In this document: positions 53,988 to 63,140 of the stretch, one piece after another
Position numbering within the stretch: the first letter of the stretch is position 1
How the letters are laid out: each line of letters starts with the position of its first letter
Assembly: GCF_009193325.2 (NCBI RefSeq)
Contig: NZ_CP059856.1
Span: forward strand, 2,356,001 to 2,420,000
From: Bacteroides zhangwenhongii
GTDB taxonomy: Bacteria > Bacteroidota > Bacteroidia > Bacteroidales > Bacteroidaceae
DNA: 64,000 bases
Direction: 5' to 3'
Notes under the pieces: model-generated
Seen by the model: only the letters and a program-made list of their open reading frames with translations
Told to the model about the DNA's origin: nothing
Databases searched by the model: none
Made by a program: the position numbers and the translations under genes

Positions 53988-54968
53988 ATGAAAAGACGAA
54001 TGAAAATCAACTATATTCTTACACTTATATTAGTATTTTGCATCGGCGCTTCCATCCCAGTATTGACAGGCAGCAGCCAGGTGAACGAACAACATTCCGC
54101 CAAATCGGAAGTGCCTTATTGTGTCACTCCGCCTACTGTTCCCACACAGGTCACCTTCGACGGGGAAACGATCGACCTCCGGCGCTATGACCGCCGCGAA
54201 CGGATGGACCGCGAGATGATGGCCTTCACCTATATGCACTCCACCACCATGTTATTAATCAAGCGTGCCAACCGTTACTTTCCCATCATCGAACCGATAC
54301 TGAAAGCAAACGGTATTCCTGATGACTTCAAATACCTGATGGTCATCGAGAGCAATCTGAATAACATTGCACGCTCTCCGGCAGGAGCAGCAGGTCTGTG
54401 GCAATTTATGCCTGCCACCGGACGGGAATTCGGGCTGGAAGTGAACGATAACGTAGACGAACGCTATCATATTGAAAAAGCAACCGTTGCCGCCTGCAAA
54501 TACTTCAAACAAGCGTATGCCAAATATGGCGACTGGATGGCTGTCTCCGCCGCCTATAACGCCGGACAGGGACGCATCTCCTCCCAACTTGAAAAGCAGT
54601 TGGCAAGTCATGCCATGGACTTATGGCTGGTAGAGGAAACTTCCCGCTACATGTTCCGCCTGCTGGCAGCCAAAGAGATATTCAATAACCCGCAACGTTA
54701 CGGATTCCTCTTGAAACGGGAACATCTGTATCCGCCTATTCCTTATAAAGAGGTAACCGTCAACACTTCTATCGACGATCTGAACGACTACGCAAAGTCA
54801 CAGGGAATCACCTATGCCCAACTCCGTGATGCCAACCCCTGGCTGCGCGACACTTCATTGAAAAACAAGACCGGAAAGACATACATTCTCTATATTCCCA
54901 CACAAGAGGGAATGTATTACAACCCGCAAAAGACCGTTGCCTACAATAAACAGTGGGTTATCGACTAA
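53988..54968 (+). CDS. lytic murein transglycosylase (MltD-like SLT domain)
   Basis: A 326-residue exported enzyme that cleaves peptidoglycan glycan strands. It has an N-terminal membrane/signal helix (about 7-24). The SLT domain has catalytic Glu121 (MVIESNLNN), SPAGAAGLWQFMPATGREFG, AAYNAGQGRI and the closing Tyr-containing helix. After ~residue 250 a short region (YAKSQGITYAQLRDANPWLR) resembles a degenerate LysM. It lies 38 bp before the K+ channel gene on the same strand. Confidence 0.92.
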   Translation: MKRRMKINYILTLILVFCIGASIPVLTGSSQVNEQHSAKSEVPYCVTPPTVPTQVTFDGETIDLRRYDRRERMDREMMAFTYMHSTTMLLIKRANRYFPIIEPILKANGIPDDFKYLMVIESNLNNIARSPAGAAGLWQFMPATGREFGLEVNDNVDERYHIEKATVAACKYFKQAYAKYGDWMAVSAAYNAGQGRISSQLEKQLASHAMDLWLVEETSRYMFRLLAAKEIFNNPQRYGFLLKREHLYPPIPYKEVTVNTSIDDLNDYAKSQGITYAQLRDANPWLRDTSLKNKTGKTYILYIPTQEGMYYNPQKTVAYNKQWVID

Positions 54969-55006
54969 AAAGGCTTTTTCTTTAATTCCGGCCAAGCACT
55001 ATTGAT

Positions 55007-55876
55007 ATGAAACTGAAAGAAAGAATCCATCGTTTTTTGCATGACGAGAAACTGAAACGAAAGTTATACGTCATCATCTTCGAATCGGACACCCCTGCCG
55101 GGAAATTGTTCGACGTGATTCTTATCGCCTGTATTCTGGTCAGCGTATTGCTCGTCATCATCGAAAGTCTGAAAGGACTTCCCACCTATCTGACGACTCC
55201 GTTCGTCATTATGGAATTCCTTTTCACCGGCTTCTTTACTTTCGAATACCTGACGAGGATCTACTGTTCACCCCGTCCCCGGAAATACATATTCAGCTTT
55301 TTCGGTATCGTAGACTTACTGGCCACGTTGCCTCTTTACATCGGCCTGCTCTTCCCGGGTGCCCGTTATCTACTCATCATCCGTGCCTTCCGCCTGATAC
55401 GTGTGTTCCGCGTCTTCAAGCTTTTCAACTTTCTGAATGAGGGGGAACGGCTGCTCACTGCCTTGCGTGAAAGTAGTAAGAAGATTGCAGTGTTCTTCTT
55501 GTTTGTCGTCATTCTGGTGACTTCCATCGGAACGCTAATGTATATGATTGAAGGAACGCAACCCAACTCCCAGTTCAACAATATCCCGAACAGCATCTAT
55601 TGGGCTATCGTCACCATGACTACCGTAGGTTATGGAGATATTACTCCCGCCACCGGCCTCGGAAAATTCCTTTCCGCCTGTGTCATGCTGATCGGTTACA
55701 CGATTATTGCCGTACCCACAGGTATCGTATCTGCCTCCATGATGAAAGAGTATAAACGCAGGAGAGACAAAGAATGTCCCAACTGCCATCGCTCCGGACA
55801 CGAAGATAATGCAGAGTTTTGCAAATATTGCGGCCACAGCCTGGACCCATCCGAAACCAAAGCGGAAGAGAAATAA
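55007..55876 (+). CDS. voltage-gated potassium channel with C-terminal zinc ribbon
   Basis: A 289-residue six-helix K+ channel. The S4 voltage sensor has arginines every third position (IIRAFRLIRVFRVFKLF), and the selectivity filter is TTVGYGD at 205-211. After S6 a short cytosolic tail holds four cysteines (Cys257, 260, 272, 275; CPNCHRSGHEDNAEFCKYC) that should bind zinc. Most bacterial Kv channels lack this tail, and it could tune gating or assembly (inference). It is probably in one transcript with the transglycosylase gene. Confidence 0.9.
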   Translation: MKLKERIHRFLHDEKLKRKLYVIIFESDTPAGKLFDVILIACILVSVLLVIIESLKGLPTYLTTPFVIMEFLFTGFFTFEYLTRIYCSPRPRKYIFSFFGIVDLLATLPLYIGLLFPGARYLLIIRAFRLIRVFRVFKLFNFLNEGERLLTALRESSKKIAVFFLFVVILVTSIGTLMYMIEGTQPNSQFNNIPNSIYWAIVTMTTVGYGDITPATGLGKFLSACVMLIGYTIIAVPTGIVSASMMKEYKRRRDKECPNCHRSGHEDNAEFCKYCGHSLDPSETKAEEK

Positions 55877-55881
55877 ATCCT

Positions 55882-56250
55882 CTACGATCTACGCCGGACG
55901 AAATGCTCGAATAAGACAATGAAAACGCATCCCACAGCATAGCAGGCAATATCTCCCCAATCGAACGTAGAACCCAGCACAATTCGGGCTACGCGGTTCG
56001 TAATGCCCAATGTTTCCACCAGCTGGAAGTATTGCAACACTTCTACGAAACAGGCAAAAAGAAAGACATAAAACGGCATCCGCGGAATCCCCGTCGGTAG
56101 AAAGATACGTACAAAGCTATATACCAGCACCACAACCAGCATATCTCCGACATAGGGACGTATGAAACGGTCGCGCACATACAAAGCTATCAACACCTCA
56201 ATACAGAAGATCACCAGAAAGCTGATTATATAAAAAATTCTTTTCTTCAT
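55882..56250 (-). CDS. DUF2809 family membrane protein
   Basis: A small (~122-residue) membrane protein with four hydrophobic helices and the DUF2809 pattern RDRFIRPYVGDMLVVVLVY, then EVLQYFQLV and STFDWGDIACYAVG, which is related to VanZ-like proteins. The function is unknown. I start it at MKKRIFY (56250); an in-frame start at 56277 would add nine residues that do not look like a membrane leader. Confidence 0.78.
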   Translation of the reverse strand: MKKRIFYIISFLVIFCIEVLIALYVRDRFIRPYVGDMLVVVLVYSFVRIFLPTGIPRMPFYVFLFACFVEVLQYFQLVETLGITNRVARIVLGSTFDWGDIACYAVGCVFIVLFEHFVRRRS

Positions 56251-56424
56251 TATTTGCTCGGTCGCGGGATTAAACATTTATTTGAATCTGCGAATATACG
56301 ATAAAATGAATTGGATACGTTCAAATATTACTAAATGATTGATACAAAAAGGGGAAATAATTGTATATTTATAGTCCTAAGCATTTTTCCACAAACAATA
56401 AAAAACAGAAAGGAGATTGAACAC

Positions 56425-57093
56425 ATGATGTTGAATATGGATTTTGTAATCCGTTTATTGGTCGCCGGAATACTGGGAACCATCATTGGACTGGATCGTG
56501 AATACCATGCCAAAGAAGCCGGATACCGCACTCATTTTCTCGTGTCGCTAGGTAGTGCTTTGATTATGATTGTTTCCCAATACGGATTTCAAGAAATTAT
56601 AAAAGAAAGTAGTGTCACACTCGATCCCAGTCGGGTGGCGGCACAGGTTGTCAGCGGTATCGGATTTATCGGTGCAGGAACCATCATCTTTCAAAAACAG
56701 ATTGTACGCGGACTGACTACCGCCGCAGGAATCTGGGCAACAGCAGGTATCGGCTTGGCGGTAGGTGCAGGAATGTACACCATCGGCATTGCCGCCACGG
56801 TGTTAACCCTCGTCGGACTGGAACTACTTAGCTATCTATTTAAAAGCATCGGAATGAAAAGCTCGATGGTTTCTTTCTCAACTCCCAACAAAGACATACT
56901 GAAACAGATAGCGGACAGATTCAACTCTAAAGACTACCTGATAGTCTCTTACGAGATGGAAACGCAACACACGGGTGAAACAGAATATTATCAGGTTACG
57001 ATGGTTATCAAGTCGAAGCGAAATAATGATGAAGGGCATCTGCTTTCGCTGATACAGGAGTTTCCGGATGTAACGGTGCAAAGGATTGAATAA
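56425..57093 (+). CDS. MgtC/SapB family membrane protein
   Basis: A 222-residue inner-membrane protein of the MgtC family: LVAGILGTIIGLDREYHAKEAGYRTHFLVSLGSAL, VSGIGFIGAGTI, GLTTAAGIWATAGIGLAVGAG. About five helices are followed by a cytosolic ACT-like domain (~145-222). MgtC proteins act in Mg2+-limited growth and modulate ATP synthase in pathogens; the role in Bacteroides is unknown. I choose ATG 56425 because AAAGGAGA lies 7-15 bp upstream. The open frame extends to 56335 without a better signal. Confidence 0.9.
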   Translation: MMLNMDFVIRLLVAGILGTIIGLDREYHAKEAGYRTHFLVSLGSALIMIVSQYGFQEIIKESSVTLDPSRVAAQVVSGIGFIGAGTIIFQKQIVRGLTTAAGIWATAGIGLAVGAGMYTIGIAATVLTLVGLELLSYLFKSIGMKSSMVSFSTPNKDILKQIADRFNSKDYLIVSYEMETQHTGETEYYQVTMVIKSKRNNDEGHLLSLIQEFPDVTVQRIE

Positions 57094-57161
57094 GAGAAAA
57101 GTACATATAACTCCTTTAAAAAAAACATCTCAAATGTTTCCATATATAGAACTATTTTCAG

Positions 57162-57169
57162 TACCTTTG
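57162..57169 (+). promoter_or_regulatory. -7 promoter box of the toxin-antitoxin pair
   Basis: TACCTTTG fits TAnnTTTG, 19 bp before the toxin ATG. Confidence 0.5.
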
Positions 57170-57188
57170 CTACGTAAAAAATAAATCC

Positions 57189-57536
57189 ATGGAGGCAAAA
57201 GCGAAATTTAAAATAGTATATTCAGAAGAAGCGGACAATTTTCTTAACCAATTGCCCCCAAAAGTAAAAGACAAAATTATCTACAACATAGCAAAGTCTA
57301 AATTTGTTATAGACCCGGAACTCTTTAAAAAATTAGACAATACAGATATATGGGAGTTCAGGACACTCTATAACAAAAACCAATATAGACTATTAGCTTT
57401 TTGGGATAAAGTGGATGGAGTAGATACTTTAGTCATTGCTACCCATGGATTTATAAAGAAAACCCAGAAGACTCCTTCCAAAGAAATAACAAAAGCGGAA
57501 GAGATAAGAAAAATATATTTTAATTCTAAAAAATAA
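57189..57536 (+). CDS. RelE/HigB-type toxin
   Basis: A 115-residue member of the RelE/ParE superfamily (Gp49/HigB-like): FLNQLPPKVKDKIIYNI, IWEFRTLYNKNQYRLLAFWDK, LVIATHGFIKKTQKTPSKEI. The conserved Arg and the final FxKKtqKtP motif are typical of ribosome-dependent mRNA interferases. It is the first gene of a two-gene unit and is followed after 4 bp by its antitoxin; toxin-first order is characteristic of HigBA. Confidence 0.88.
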   Translation: MEAKAKFKIVYSEEADNFLNQLPPKVKDKIIYNIAKSKFVIDPELFKKLDNTDIWEFRTLYNKNQYRLLAFWDKVDGVDTLVIATHGFIKKTQKTPSKEITKAEEIRKIYFNSKK

Positions 57537-57540
57537 GAAT

Positions 57541-57855
57541 ATGGAAAAGATGAAGTTTTATACAGAAGAAGAAATTATAGATAAACATATAGGAAAGAAA
57601 GGAACTCTTGCACGTAATAAATTTGAAGAGGACTTACAATCTTTCCTTATTGGAGAAGCCATAAAAAAAGCCAGACAATCCAAAAATCTCACTCAAGAAG
57701 AACTAGGAAATCTGATAGGCGTACAAAGAGCCCAAATCTCCCGCATAGAAAGCGGGAAAAACTTAACTCTTTCCACGCTAGCTAAAGTCTTTAAAGCGAT
57801 GGGTATAAGTGCCAAATTAGAAATAGACAATTTAGGGAAAGTTGCCTTATGGTGA
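57541..57855 (+). CDS. HigA-type HTH antitoxin
   Basis: A 104-residue XRE-type DNA-binding protein. The helix-turn-helix is LTQEELGNLIGVQRAQISRIESG (residues ~50-72). The N-terminal ~45 residues may contact the toxin. It should neutralise the upstream toxin and repress the shared promoter at 57162. Its stop lies 3 bp from the convergent TIGR03915 gene. Confidence 0.88.
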   Translation: MEKMKFYTEEEIIDKHIGKKGTLARNKFEEDLQSFLIGEAIKKARQSKNLTQEELGNLIGVQRAQISRIESGKNLTLSTLAKVFKAMGISAKLEIDNLGKVALW

Positions 57856-57858
57856 TTT

Positions 57859-58632
57859 TCACTTTTGCTTCTCCGTCAAATACTTCCAATAACGTACAGG
57901 CATATCCTGCCTGTGCTTTCTCGGATTCATGCGTTCTTTGATACAAATGGCCTTGAAATATGTCTTCCAAAGTTGTTGGAAAAGCTTCTCATCCTTGTCC
58001 ATCAGGCTTTCATCCAGCATCCCCGTAATCAAATGGGATTCACGGCTGTCATCATCAAACGAGATAGTTGTCACCTCCTGCAAATCATAATAAAATCCGT
58101 AACGGCGTTTCATGTCGTAAATAATCCACTTCTGATCGGCAAAACGGTCTTTGAAATGGTGAACGGTCAGCGGGAGCGCATTATACTGCGGTTCGAAAGC
58201 GGCAAAGAATGTACCGTCGGCAGCTTTCTGGAAACGGACAAACTGCATCAGGTGCACACGTTCGCCATCCACCTTCTTCCATATTTGCGCTAATTGCAAA
58301 ACGTCCGGATCACCAAAATTGGTTTCAATAGAGCGGGGTGCATCGATTGCTTTACGGATATATCGAAAAATAAGTATTCCTATTTCCGGAAGTTCCGACA
58401 GCCAACTTTGCGTGAGGCAACCCAAAGCGGAAGAGGAAACTTTCTTCTGCAATCCCCGCCACACACGCCCGGCCTTTTCTTCATCGGTCACTACCGTATG
58501 CAGCTCATCACAAAATAAAGGCAAAGCATCTCCTTCCGACAGCAAAGCATCAGGAAAAGTCTTGCGGAAATAGGCGTCGAACACAGCCGTCAGCAGCCCA
58601 TCAAAGGTTTTATCGTAAATATAAACATTCAT
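57859..58632 (-). CDS. TIGR03915 family DNA repair-associated protein
   Basis: A 257-residue protein of the family that always pairs with the radical SAM protein TIGR03916 (family knowledge). Recognisable parts are YIYDKTFDGLLTAVFDAYF at the start and LMQFVRFQKAADGTFFAAFEP, ALPLTVHHFKDRFADQKWII then YDMKRRYGFYY later (DUF4130). The chemistry is not established; a uracil-DNA-glycosylase-like relation has been proposed for the fold. I take ATG 58632; a GTG at 58644 is an alternative. It lies ~20 bp after the radical SAM gene in one operon. Confidence 0.85.
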   Translation of the reverse strand: MNVYIYDKTFDGLLTAVFDAYFRKTFPDALLSEGDALPLFCDELHTVVTDEEKAGRVWRGLQKKVSSSALGCLTQSWLSELPEIGILIFRYIRKAIDAPRSIETNFGDPDVLQLAQIWKKVDGERVHLMQFVRFQKAADGTFFAAFEPQYNALPLTVHHFKDRFADQKWIIYDMKRRYGFYYDLQEVTTISFDDDSRESHLITGMLDESLMDKDEKLFQQLWKTYFKAICIKERMNPRKHRQDMPVRYWKYLTEKQK

Positions 58633-58653
58633 AAAAAACACCAAGCATATTTA

Positions 58654-59925
58654 CTATTCGCCAAAATCAAGCAACAGCTGACGTTCATCCACTTTCTTTT
58701 TCGGTTTCGGCAACAATAAGCTGCGCACCCGTTGCGGAGAAAGTTCGTTCACTGTCTGCATCTGGAGAGGTAGTTCTTTGCAAGTGATGAAATATTGCGC
58801 TTTCTTCATCACCACTCCTATCTTCTTCAGTTCATAAAATCCCAGCCGCGAAAAACGACGGGAAGCAACAATCAGTTTCGCCGACTTCACCCCTACTCCC
58901 GGCACACGGAGCAACATTTCGTAGTCTGCCTTATTGATGTCGACAGGAAACTGTTCGGGATGGCGCAAAGCCCACGAAAGTTTCGGGTCTATTTCGAGAT
59001 CGAGATCCGGATAAGAATCATCCACAATTTCATCTACCTTGAATTGATAAAAGCGCAATAACCAGTCAGCCTGATAGAGCCGGTTTTCACGTACCAGAGG
59101 CGGCTGTTTCAATGCCGGAAGACGCTTATCATACGTATTCACGGAAACGTAGCCCGAGTAATAGACACGTTTCATGGTGGGGCGCCCGTAAAGTGCCGAC
59201 GAAAGGAAAAGAATATCTTTATCCGATTCGGAGGTAGCTCCCACAATCACCTGGGTACTTTGTCCCGCAGGTGCGAAACGAGGTGCGTGGCGAAACTTTT
59301 GCCGTTCTTCTTTGCTCTCCAACACGCCTTGTTGAATGTATTTCATCGGAGCAAATACGCTTTTATGGTCTTTCTCCGGCGCCAGAAGTTTCAGGTTTTC
59401 TTCTTTGGGAATTTCGACGTTGACGCTAAGACGATCGGCATACAATCCGGCTTCATTCACTAATTCGCGACTGGCTCCGGGAATACTCTTGAGATGGATA
59501 TAACCGTTAAAACGGTACACTTGCCGCAAATCTTTGGCTACACGCACAAGTCTCTCCATTGTATAGTCCGGATTACGGACCACTCCGGAGCTAAGAAACA
59601 GCCCTTCGATATAGTTACGACGGTAGAATTCCATCGTCAGCTCCACCAATTCCGAAACGGAAAAGGTAGCGCGGGGAAGATCGTTGCTACGACGGTTGAC
59701 GCAATAGGCACAATCGTAAATGCAATAATTGGTAAGCATGATTTTCAATAGCGAGATACATCGACCGTCCTCGGCAAAACTGTGGCATATCCCCCATCCT
59801 CCCACAGTGTTTCCCAGCGTTCCCGGCTTATTGGAACGCACCGTACCACTGGAAGAACAGGAAACATCGTACTTGGCAGATTCTGCAAGTATCTTCAGTT
59901 TAGCTAAGACGTTTTCGTTCATCAT
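58654..59925 (-). CDS. TIGR03916-type radical SAM protein, putative DNA modification/repair
   Basis: A 423-residue protein. The radical SAM cluster motif is CIYDCAYC (Cys-x3-Cys-x2-Cys). The SAM-binding GLFLSSGVV follows, and a C-terminal helix-hairpin-helix VPGVGVKSAKLIVASRR suggests DNA binding. It ends in a short QLLLDFGE tail. It is operonic with its TIGR03915 partner. I place the start at MMNENVLAKL (59925) because an upstream TTG overlaps the -7 promoter box. The damaged or modified base it acts on is not known. Confidence 0.88.
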   Translation of the reverse strand: MMNENVLAKLKILAESAKYDVSCSSSGTVRSNKPGTLGNTVGGWGICHSFAEDGRCISLLKIMLTNYCIYDCAYCVNRRSNDLPRATFSVSELVELTMEFYRRNYIEGLFLSSGVVRNPDYTMERLVRVAKDLRQVYRFNGYIHLKSIPGASRELVNEAGLYADRLSVNVEIPKEENLKLLAPEKDHKSVFAPMKYIQQGVLESKEERQKFRHAPRFAPAGQSTQVIVGATSESDKDILFLSSALYGRPTMKRVYYSGYVSVNTYDKRLPALKQPPLVRENRLYQADWLLRFYQFKVDEIVDDSYPDLDLEIDPKLSWALRHPEQFPVDINKADYEMLLRVPGVGVKSAKLIVASRRFSRLGFYELKKIGVVMKKAQYFITCKELPLQMQTVNELSPQRVRSLLLPKPKKKVDERQLLLDFGE

Positions 59926-59946
59926 TCCCGATCTTGATTCTTTTCG

Positions 59947-59976
59947 CAAATATACGATTAATATTAAGAATACAAA
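59947..59976 (-). promoter_or_regulatory. promoter of the TIGR03916/TIGR03915 operon
   Basis: Minus-strand -7 TATATTTG at 59947-59954 with -33 TTTG at 59973-59976 (18 bp spacer), 22 bp upstream of the chosen start. Confidence 0.65.
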
Positions 59977-60007
59977 AAAACCAGACTTTCACAAGCCCGG
60001 GTTTTTC
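59974..60007 (-). terminator. intrinsic terminator downstream of the surface lipoprotein gene
   Basis: Read on the minus strand: arms AAAAACC/GGTTTTT with an inner CTT/AAG pair, ending in a run of seven T. It overlaps the -33 region of the repair operon. Confidence 0.6.
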
Positions 60008-60015
60008 TATATTCT

Positions 60016-60090
60016 TAAAAGACATCTTTTTATATTAGGAAAATGAGGGCGCTAGTTTTCACCTAGCAACAAATCAAAAAGATGTTTTTA
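60016..60090. repeat. long imperfect inverted repeat in the lipoprotein 3' region
   Basis: Arms 60016-60031 and 60076-60090 (AAAAGACATCTTTTT and AAAAAGATGTTTTTA) enclose a small perfect hairpin GCTAG/CTAGC at 60051-60065. It is probably part of the 3' untranslated region or a second terminator of the lipoprotein gene. The rest of the ~180 bp gap holds a further stem near 60102-60133 (GGGATACCT/AGGCATCCC) and no gene. Confidence 0.55.
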
Positions 60091-60185
60091 GAATACTATG
60101 CGGGATACCTGTGGGAAATAAGGGAGGCATCCCTTTTGTTGTTTCTTCTCGACATATTCTTCACATCATTAGTTGCGAAGAAATC

Positions 60186-62795
60186 TTATTTATTTTCGTT
60201 TTTAATAGGTACAGGAATCTTAACCGTAGAAGTTATACCCCAAGCGTCAAGAACCTTCATTTCGATGTAGCTATTTTCTTCTGACTCAGGTGATAAGATG
60301 ACACCTACGCTATTTTTCAAGGTCACTTTAATTGGAGTGCTTGCTTTGAAATCAGTAGCAGATAAATCCATATATTTACCAGCTGTATCACTTGGAACTA
60401 ATGTAATTGATTTAATTCTGTTTTCTGAATCTGAGCTCCATACTATAGATTCACCTTTATAATCCTTCCATACAAAATCTGTCAAATTCAATGTAAATTC
60501 CCTTACTACATTAGAAAGATATTTATTTGAAACAGTTCCTTTTTCCGTACCCTCTGCGATTTCAGACAAAACTGTCAAATTAAACTCATCCAAGATAGCA
60601 GCTAAATTCTTATTCCCATAAGGTTGATAGCTAACTATCAATCCATGTTCCTTACCGATATTATCTGGTCCAACAGGTAATGACAAAACAGGATTTACAT
60701 CACTTTGCAACCATTGAGCACCCTTCCATGCTTCCGAGTCATCTTCCGCATAAGAAATATTATCCATATTATTCGTTACATTAGTGTAAAGTTTTGTCAA
60801 ATCATAAGTAACCTTATCTTTACCTTCAGTACCAGCAACAGGAGTACCGTATGCTTTAGCTGTATTACCTTTTCCATTTTCACTAAAATAGCCCGGAATT
60901 CTATCAAATACAAAAACTGGAGTTTTAGGCATTGTAATATTAACTTTCAGATCAATACCTTTCACCAATAATGTACCAAGATCGTCTTCGCCTTTTGCGT
61001 TTTTCACTGCTAAATGGATAGTATGTTCTGTTGCAGTAACTTTCGTTTCATCGAAAATAGCCGTTAAATACCACTTCTTATCCTTTGCATCTTTTGCTAC
61101 TGACAAAGCAATACCTCCATTTTCAGCTTTAACAACAGGAGCAACCGCATAATCAATATCAGTTTCAGCAGGAGTTTCATCCAAAGCAGCCTTACTTAGA
61201 TAAACTACGCTATAATCTTCTTTATCCAGTAAGTCTTTGATTACTTCCAAAGATACCTTCTTCTCTTTACCATCCTTTGCATCTGTCACAGTCCAGTTAA
61301 TAGGATCAACGGTTACCATTTCCAGTTTTTTCTTGAACTGAATGGTTAATGTAGAAGACTTTTCTACACCTTCTACTGTCAAATAATGTACAGTTACTAT
61401 TACAGACTGACCAATCTTAGAAAGAATCTGCCATTTTCCGGTTTCCACATCTTTCTTAATCTCCACATTATCTGCTGTGTAATAATAATCTGCAACATAA
61501 CCTAGGTTTGTCTCACCTGCCTCTTTAAGCAGGTCATCCAAAACATAAGTCTCATCACAATTCTTAATTGCAGCCAATGTCTGATCTGTTAATTCTGGAA
61601 TATTCTGGTTGCTCAATGTAACCTTTACATCATAAGCGGACATAATTGTCTTATCCCAAGCATTCTTTGTAGCCAAAGCATAAACTGCCTGCGGCAATTC
61701 TGCAGATGAATTCAAACCGTCTTTTATTTTAACGGACAAATCATAGAGACCGATATTTGGAGTACTTTCAGCACGTGTCAATGCCTTAGGAGTTACATTC
61801 TGTACAGGTTTTCCAAGTTCAAGATAAGTATTTGTTCCCTTAGAATTCTGTAAAGTAAAAGTGTATTCCTCTAATGAAATGTCTACCGGATTCACCATCA
61901 CATTAATTACGGCATTGTTACTGGTCAAAACTTTATCTTTAGAATAAGTATTTTGGTCCTCTTTAGGACCAAATTTTACCTCATTTTTTAATATTCCGTA
62001 ATATAATGTCACTTCTTTAGTTCCGTCAGTAGATATCTTTCCATCATCACTAATAGCTACTCCTTTTATGTTTATCAAATTGTCAGCTGTAGGCAAAATA
62101 ACCTCTTTAGTCTCATCACCGTCAAGCTGTGTCAAAAGCCAACATGGTCTATCCTCAATCTTTGTAAGGGTCGTTGTTGCATCAGTGAAAGCTCCTTTTA
62201 CCCAACCTTTCAAGTCACCACTAGTAATGGCATCTTTATTGTCCGGTTCGTAGAAGTACCAATATCCTTTATCACCATTAGTACCGTTTGCTATATAAGG
62301 AGAGAAACCATTAGCACCTGCCGGCCCCTCTTCTCCCTGTTCACCTGTAGCTTTATCTCCTTTCACAAATTTACCAGCTTCTTTGCTCCAGTAGTACCAA
62401 TATCCGTCTTGAATATAAGGAGCTTTTGCCGACCATCCGGTCTTTTCACCATTAATCAGCCATTCGCCTGTAGTAGGGTCAACAGTCAAAATAGAGCTTT
62501 GACCTTCTGCTCCAGTTGCTCCAGTATCTCCTTTATCCCCCTTTGCTCCATTTACAATTTCATAGGGCGTTCCGTCATTAAAGGTAATTTTGAAACCTCC
62601 GGTGATTGGCTCAACGCTTTTAACCCATTTCCCCTCTTTAACAAATTTCTGCAGCTCAGCAATACTGGCTTTGTTTGCATCGATTTGTGTCTGCAGATTG
62701 TCGATGTCATCGTCGTAGTCCTTACAGCCTACATAGGTGACTGTGGACAAAGTCAACGCTCCAAGGAACATCACTTTTACAAATTTTCTTTTCAT
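60186..62795 (-). CDS. large surface lipoprotein with coiled coil and collagen-like segments (DUF4988/S-layer-like)
   Basis: An 869-residue exported lipoprotein. The lipobox ending TYVGC puts the lipidated Cys at 24. CKDYDDDID right after it is an acidic lipoprotein export signal of the kind that sends Bacteroides lipoproteins to the cell surface. A short coiled coil (~28-55), Gly-x-y collagen-like stretches (GDKGDTGATGAEG near 85, GEQGEEGPAGANG near 150) and repeated YWYYW/YWYFY motifs follow. The C-terminal ~650 residues are Ig-like beta domains. The architecture recalls the phase-variable BT1927 S-layer family of B. thetaiotaomicron, which matches the invertible promoter upstream. Confidence 0.85.
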   Translation of the reverse strand: MKRKFVKVMFLGALTLSTVTYVGCKDYDDDIDNLQTQIDANKASIAELQKFVKEGKWVKSVEPITGGFKITFNDGTPYEIVNGAKGDKGDTGATGAEGQSSILTVDPTTGEWLINGEKTGWSAKAPYIQDGYWYYWSKEAGKFVKGDKATGEQGEEGPAGANGFSPYIANGTNGDKGYWYFYEPDNKDAITSGDLKGWVKGAFTDATTTLTKIEDRPCWLLTQLDGDETKEVILPTADNLINIKGVAISDDGKISTDGTKEVTLYYGILKNEVKFGPKEDQNTYSKDKVLTSNNAVINVMVNPVDISLEEYTFTLQNSKGTNTYLELGKPVQNVTPKALTRAESTPNIGLYDLSVKIKDGLNSSAELPQAVYALATKNAWDKTIMSAYDVKVTLSNQNIPELTDQTLAAIKNCDETYVLDDLLKEAGETNLGYVADYYYTADNVEIKKDVETGKWQILSKIGQSVIVTVHYLTVEGVEKSSTLTIQFKKKLEMVTVDPINWTVTDAKDGKEKKVSLEVIKDLLDKEDYSVVYLSKAALDETPAETDIDYAVAPVVKAENGGIALSVAKDAKDKKWYLTAIFDETKVTATEHTIHLAVKNAKGEDDLGTLLVKGIDLKVNITMPKTPVFVFDRIPGYFSENGKGNTAKAYGTPVAGTEGKDKVTYDLTKLYTNVTNNMDNISYAEDDSEAWKGAQWLQSDVNPVLSLPVGPDNIGKEHGLIVSYQPYGNKNLAAILDEFNLTVLSEIAEGTEKGTVSNKYLSNVVREFTLNLTDFVWKDYKGESIVWSSDSENRIKSITLVPSDTAGKYMDLSATDFKASTPIKVTLKNSVGVILSPESEENSYIEMKVLDAWGITSTVKIPVPIKNENK

Positions 62796-62856
62796 AACTA
62801 CTTAAAAATTACATTAATAATATATTATTAAACACTAAGTTTCAATAATAGCATCC

Positions 62857-62877
62857 CCGTTACTTTATAGGTAACGG
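62857..62877. repeat. left inverted repeat of the invertible promoter
   Basis: 21 bp, itself a dyad: CCGTTAC, 7 bp TTTATAG, GTAACGG. This is the layout expected of a tyrosine-recombinase crossover site. Its reverse complement occurs at 63141-63161 (19 of 21 identical, continuous). Confidence 0.9.
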
Positions 62878-63140
62878 GAGAACCTTTGTTCCTGCTCTTT
62901 TGAGTAGTCTATATGGAAAAAGCATTTCAAATGGAGATGAAACTTTTTTACCCCTGCTAGTAAAAACGGCAGAGGGGAAGGAAATCATTATATCAATTAC
63001 TCAGATCATAAAAAGTCCGGTAGAAAGAAATCCTCAGTTTTGCCCTATTATTTTCTTTTTTTTAGTAGTTTCTCCGAAATAATATTATTTTTGTTTGCTT
63101 GTTTCCGGAAATATATGCATCTTTGCAGCGCTGTTCAATG
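62878..63140. other. invertible segment (phase switch), OFF orientation
   Basis: 263 bp between the inverted repeats, without a supportable gene. The only good promoter inside (63094-63125) reads rightward, away from the lipoprotein gene at its left. Inversion would place that promoter ~90 bp upstream of the lipoprotein start and aim it at the gene. I infer that this copy is OFF. An imperfect stem CCCCTGC/GCAGAGGGG sits near 62953-62978. Confidence 0.8.
63094..63125 (+). promoter_or_regulatory. promoter inside the invertible segment
   Basis: -33 TTTG at 63094-63097, 20 bp spacer, -7 CATCTTTG at 63118-63125 (one mismatch to TAnnTTTG). It points right, into the antisense of the recombinase 3' end. 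Confidence 0.65.

Noticed and set aside
60082..60270. 62-codon hydrophobic frame downstream of the surface lipoprotein gene
   Set aside because: Overlaps the 3' end of the lipoprotein gene in antisense and the structured 3' region; no start signal.
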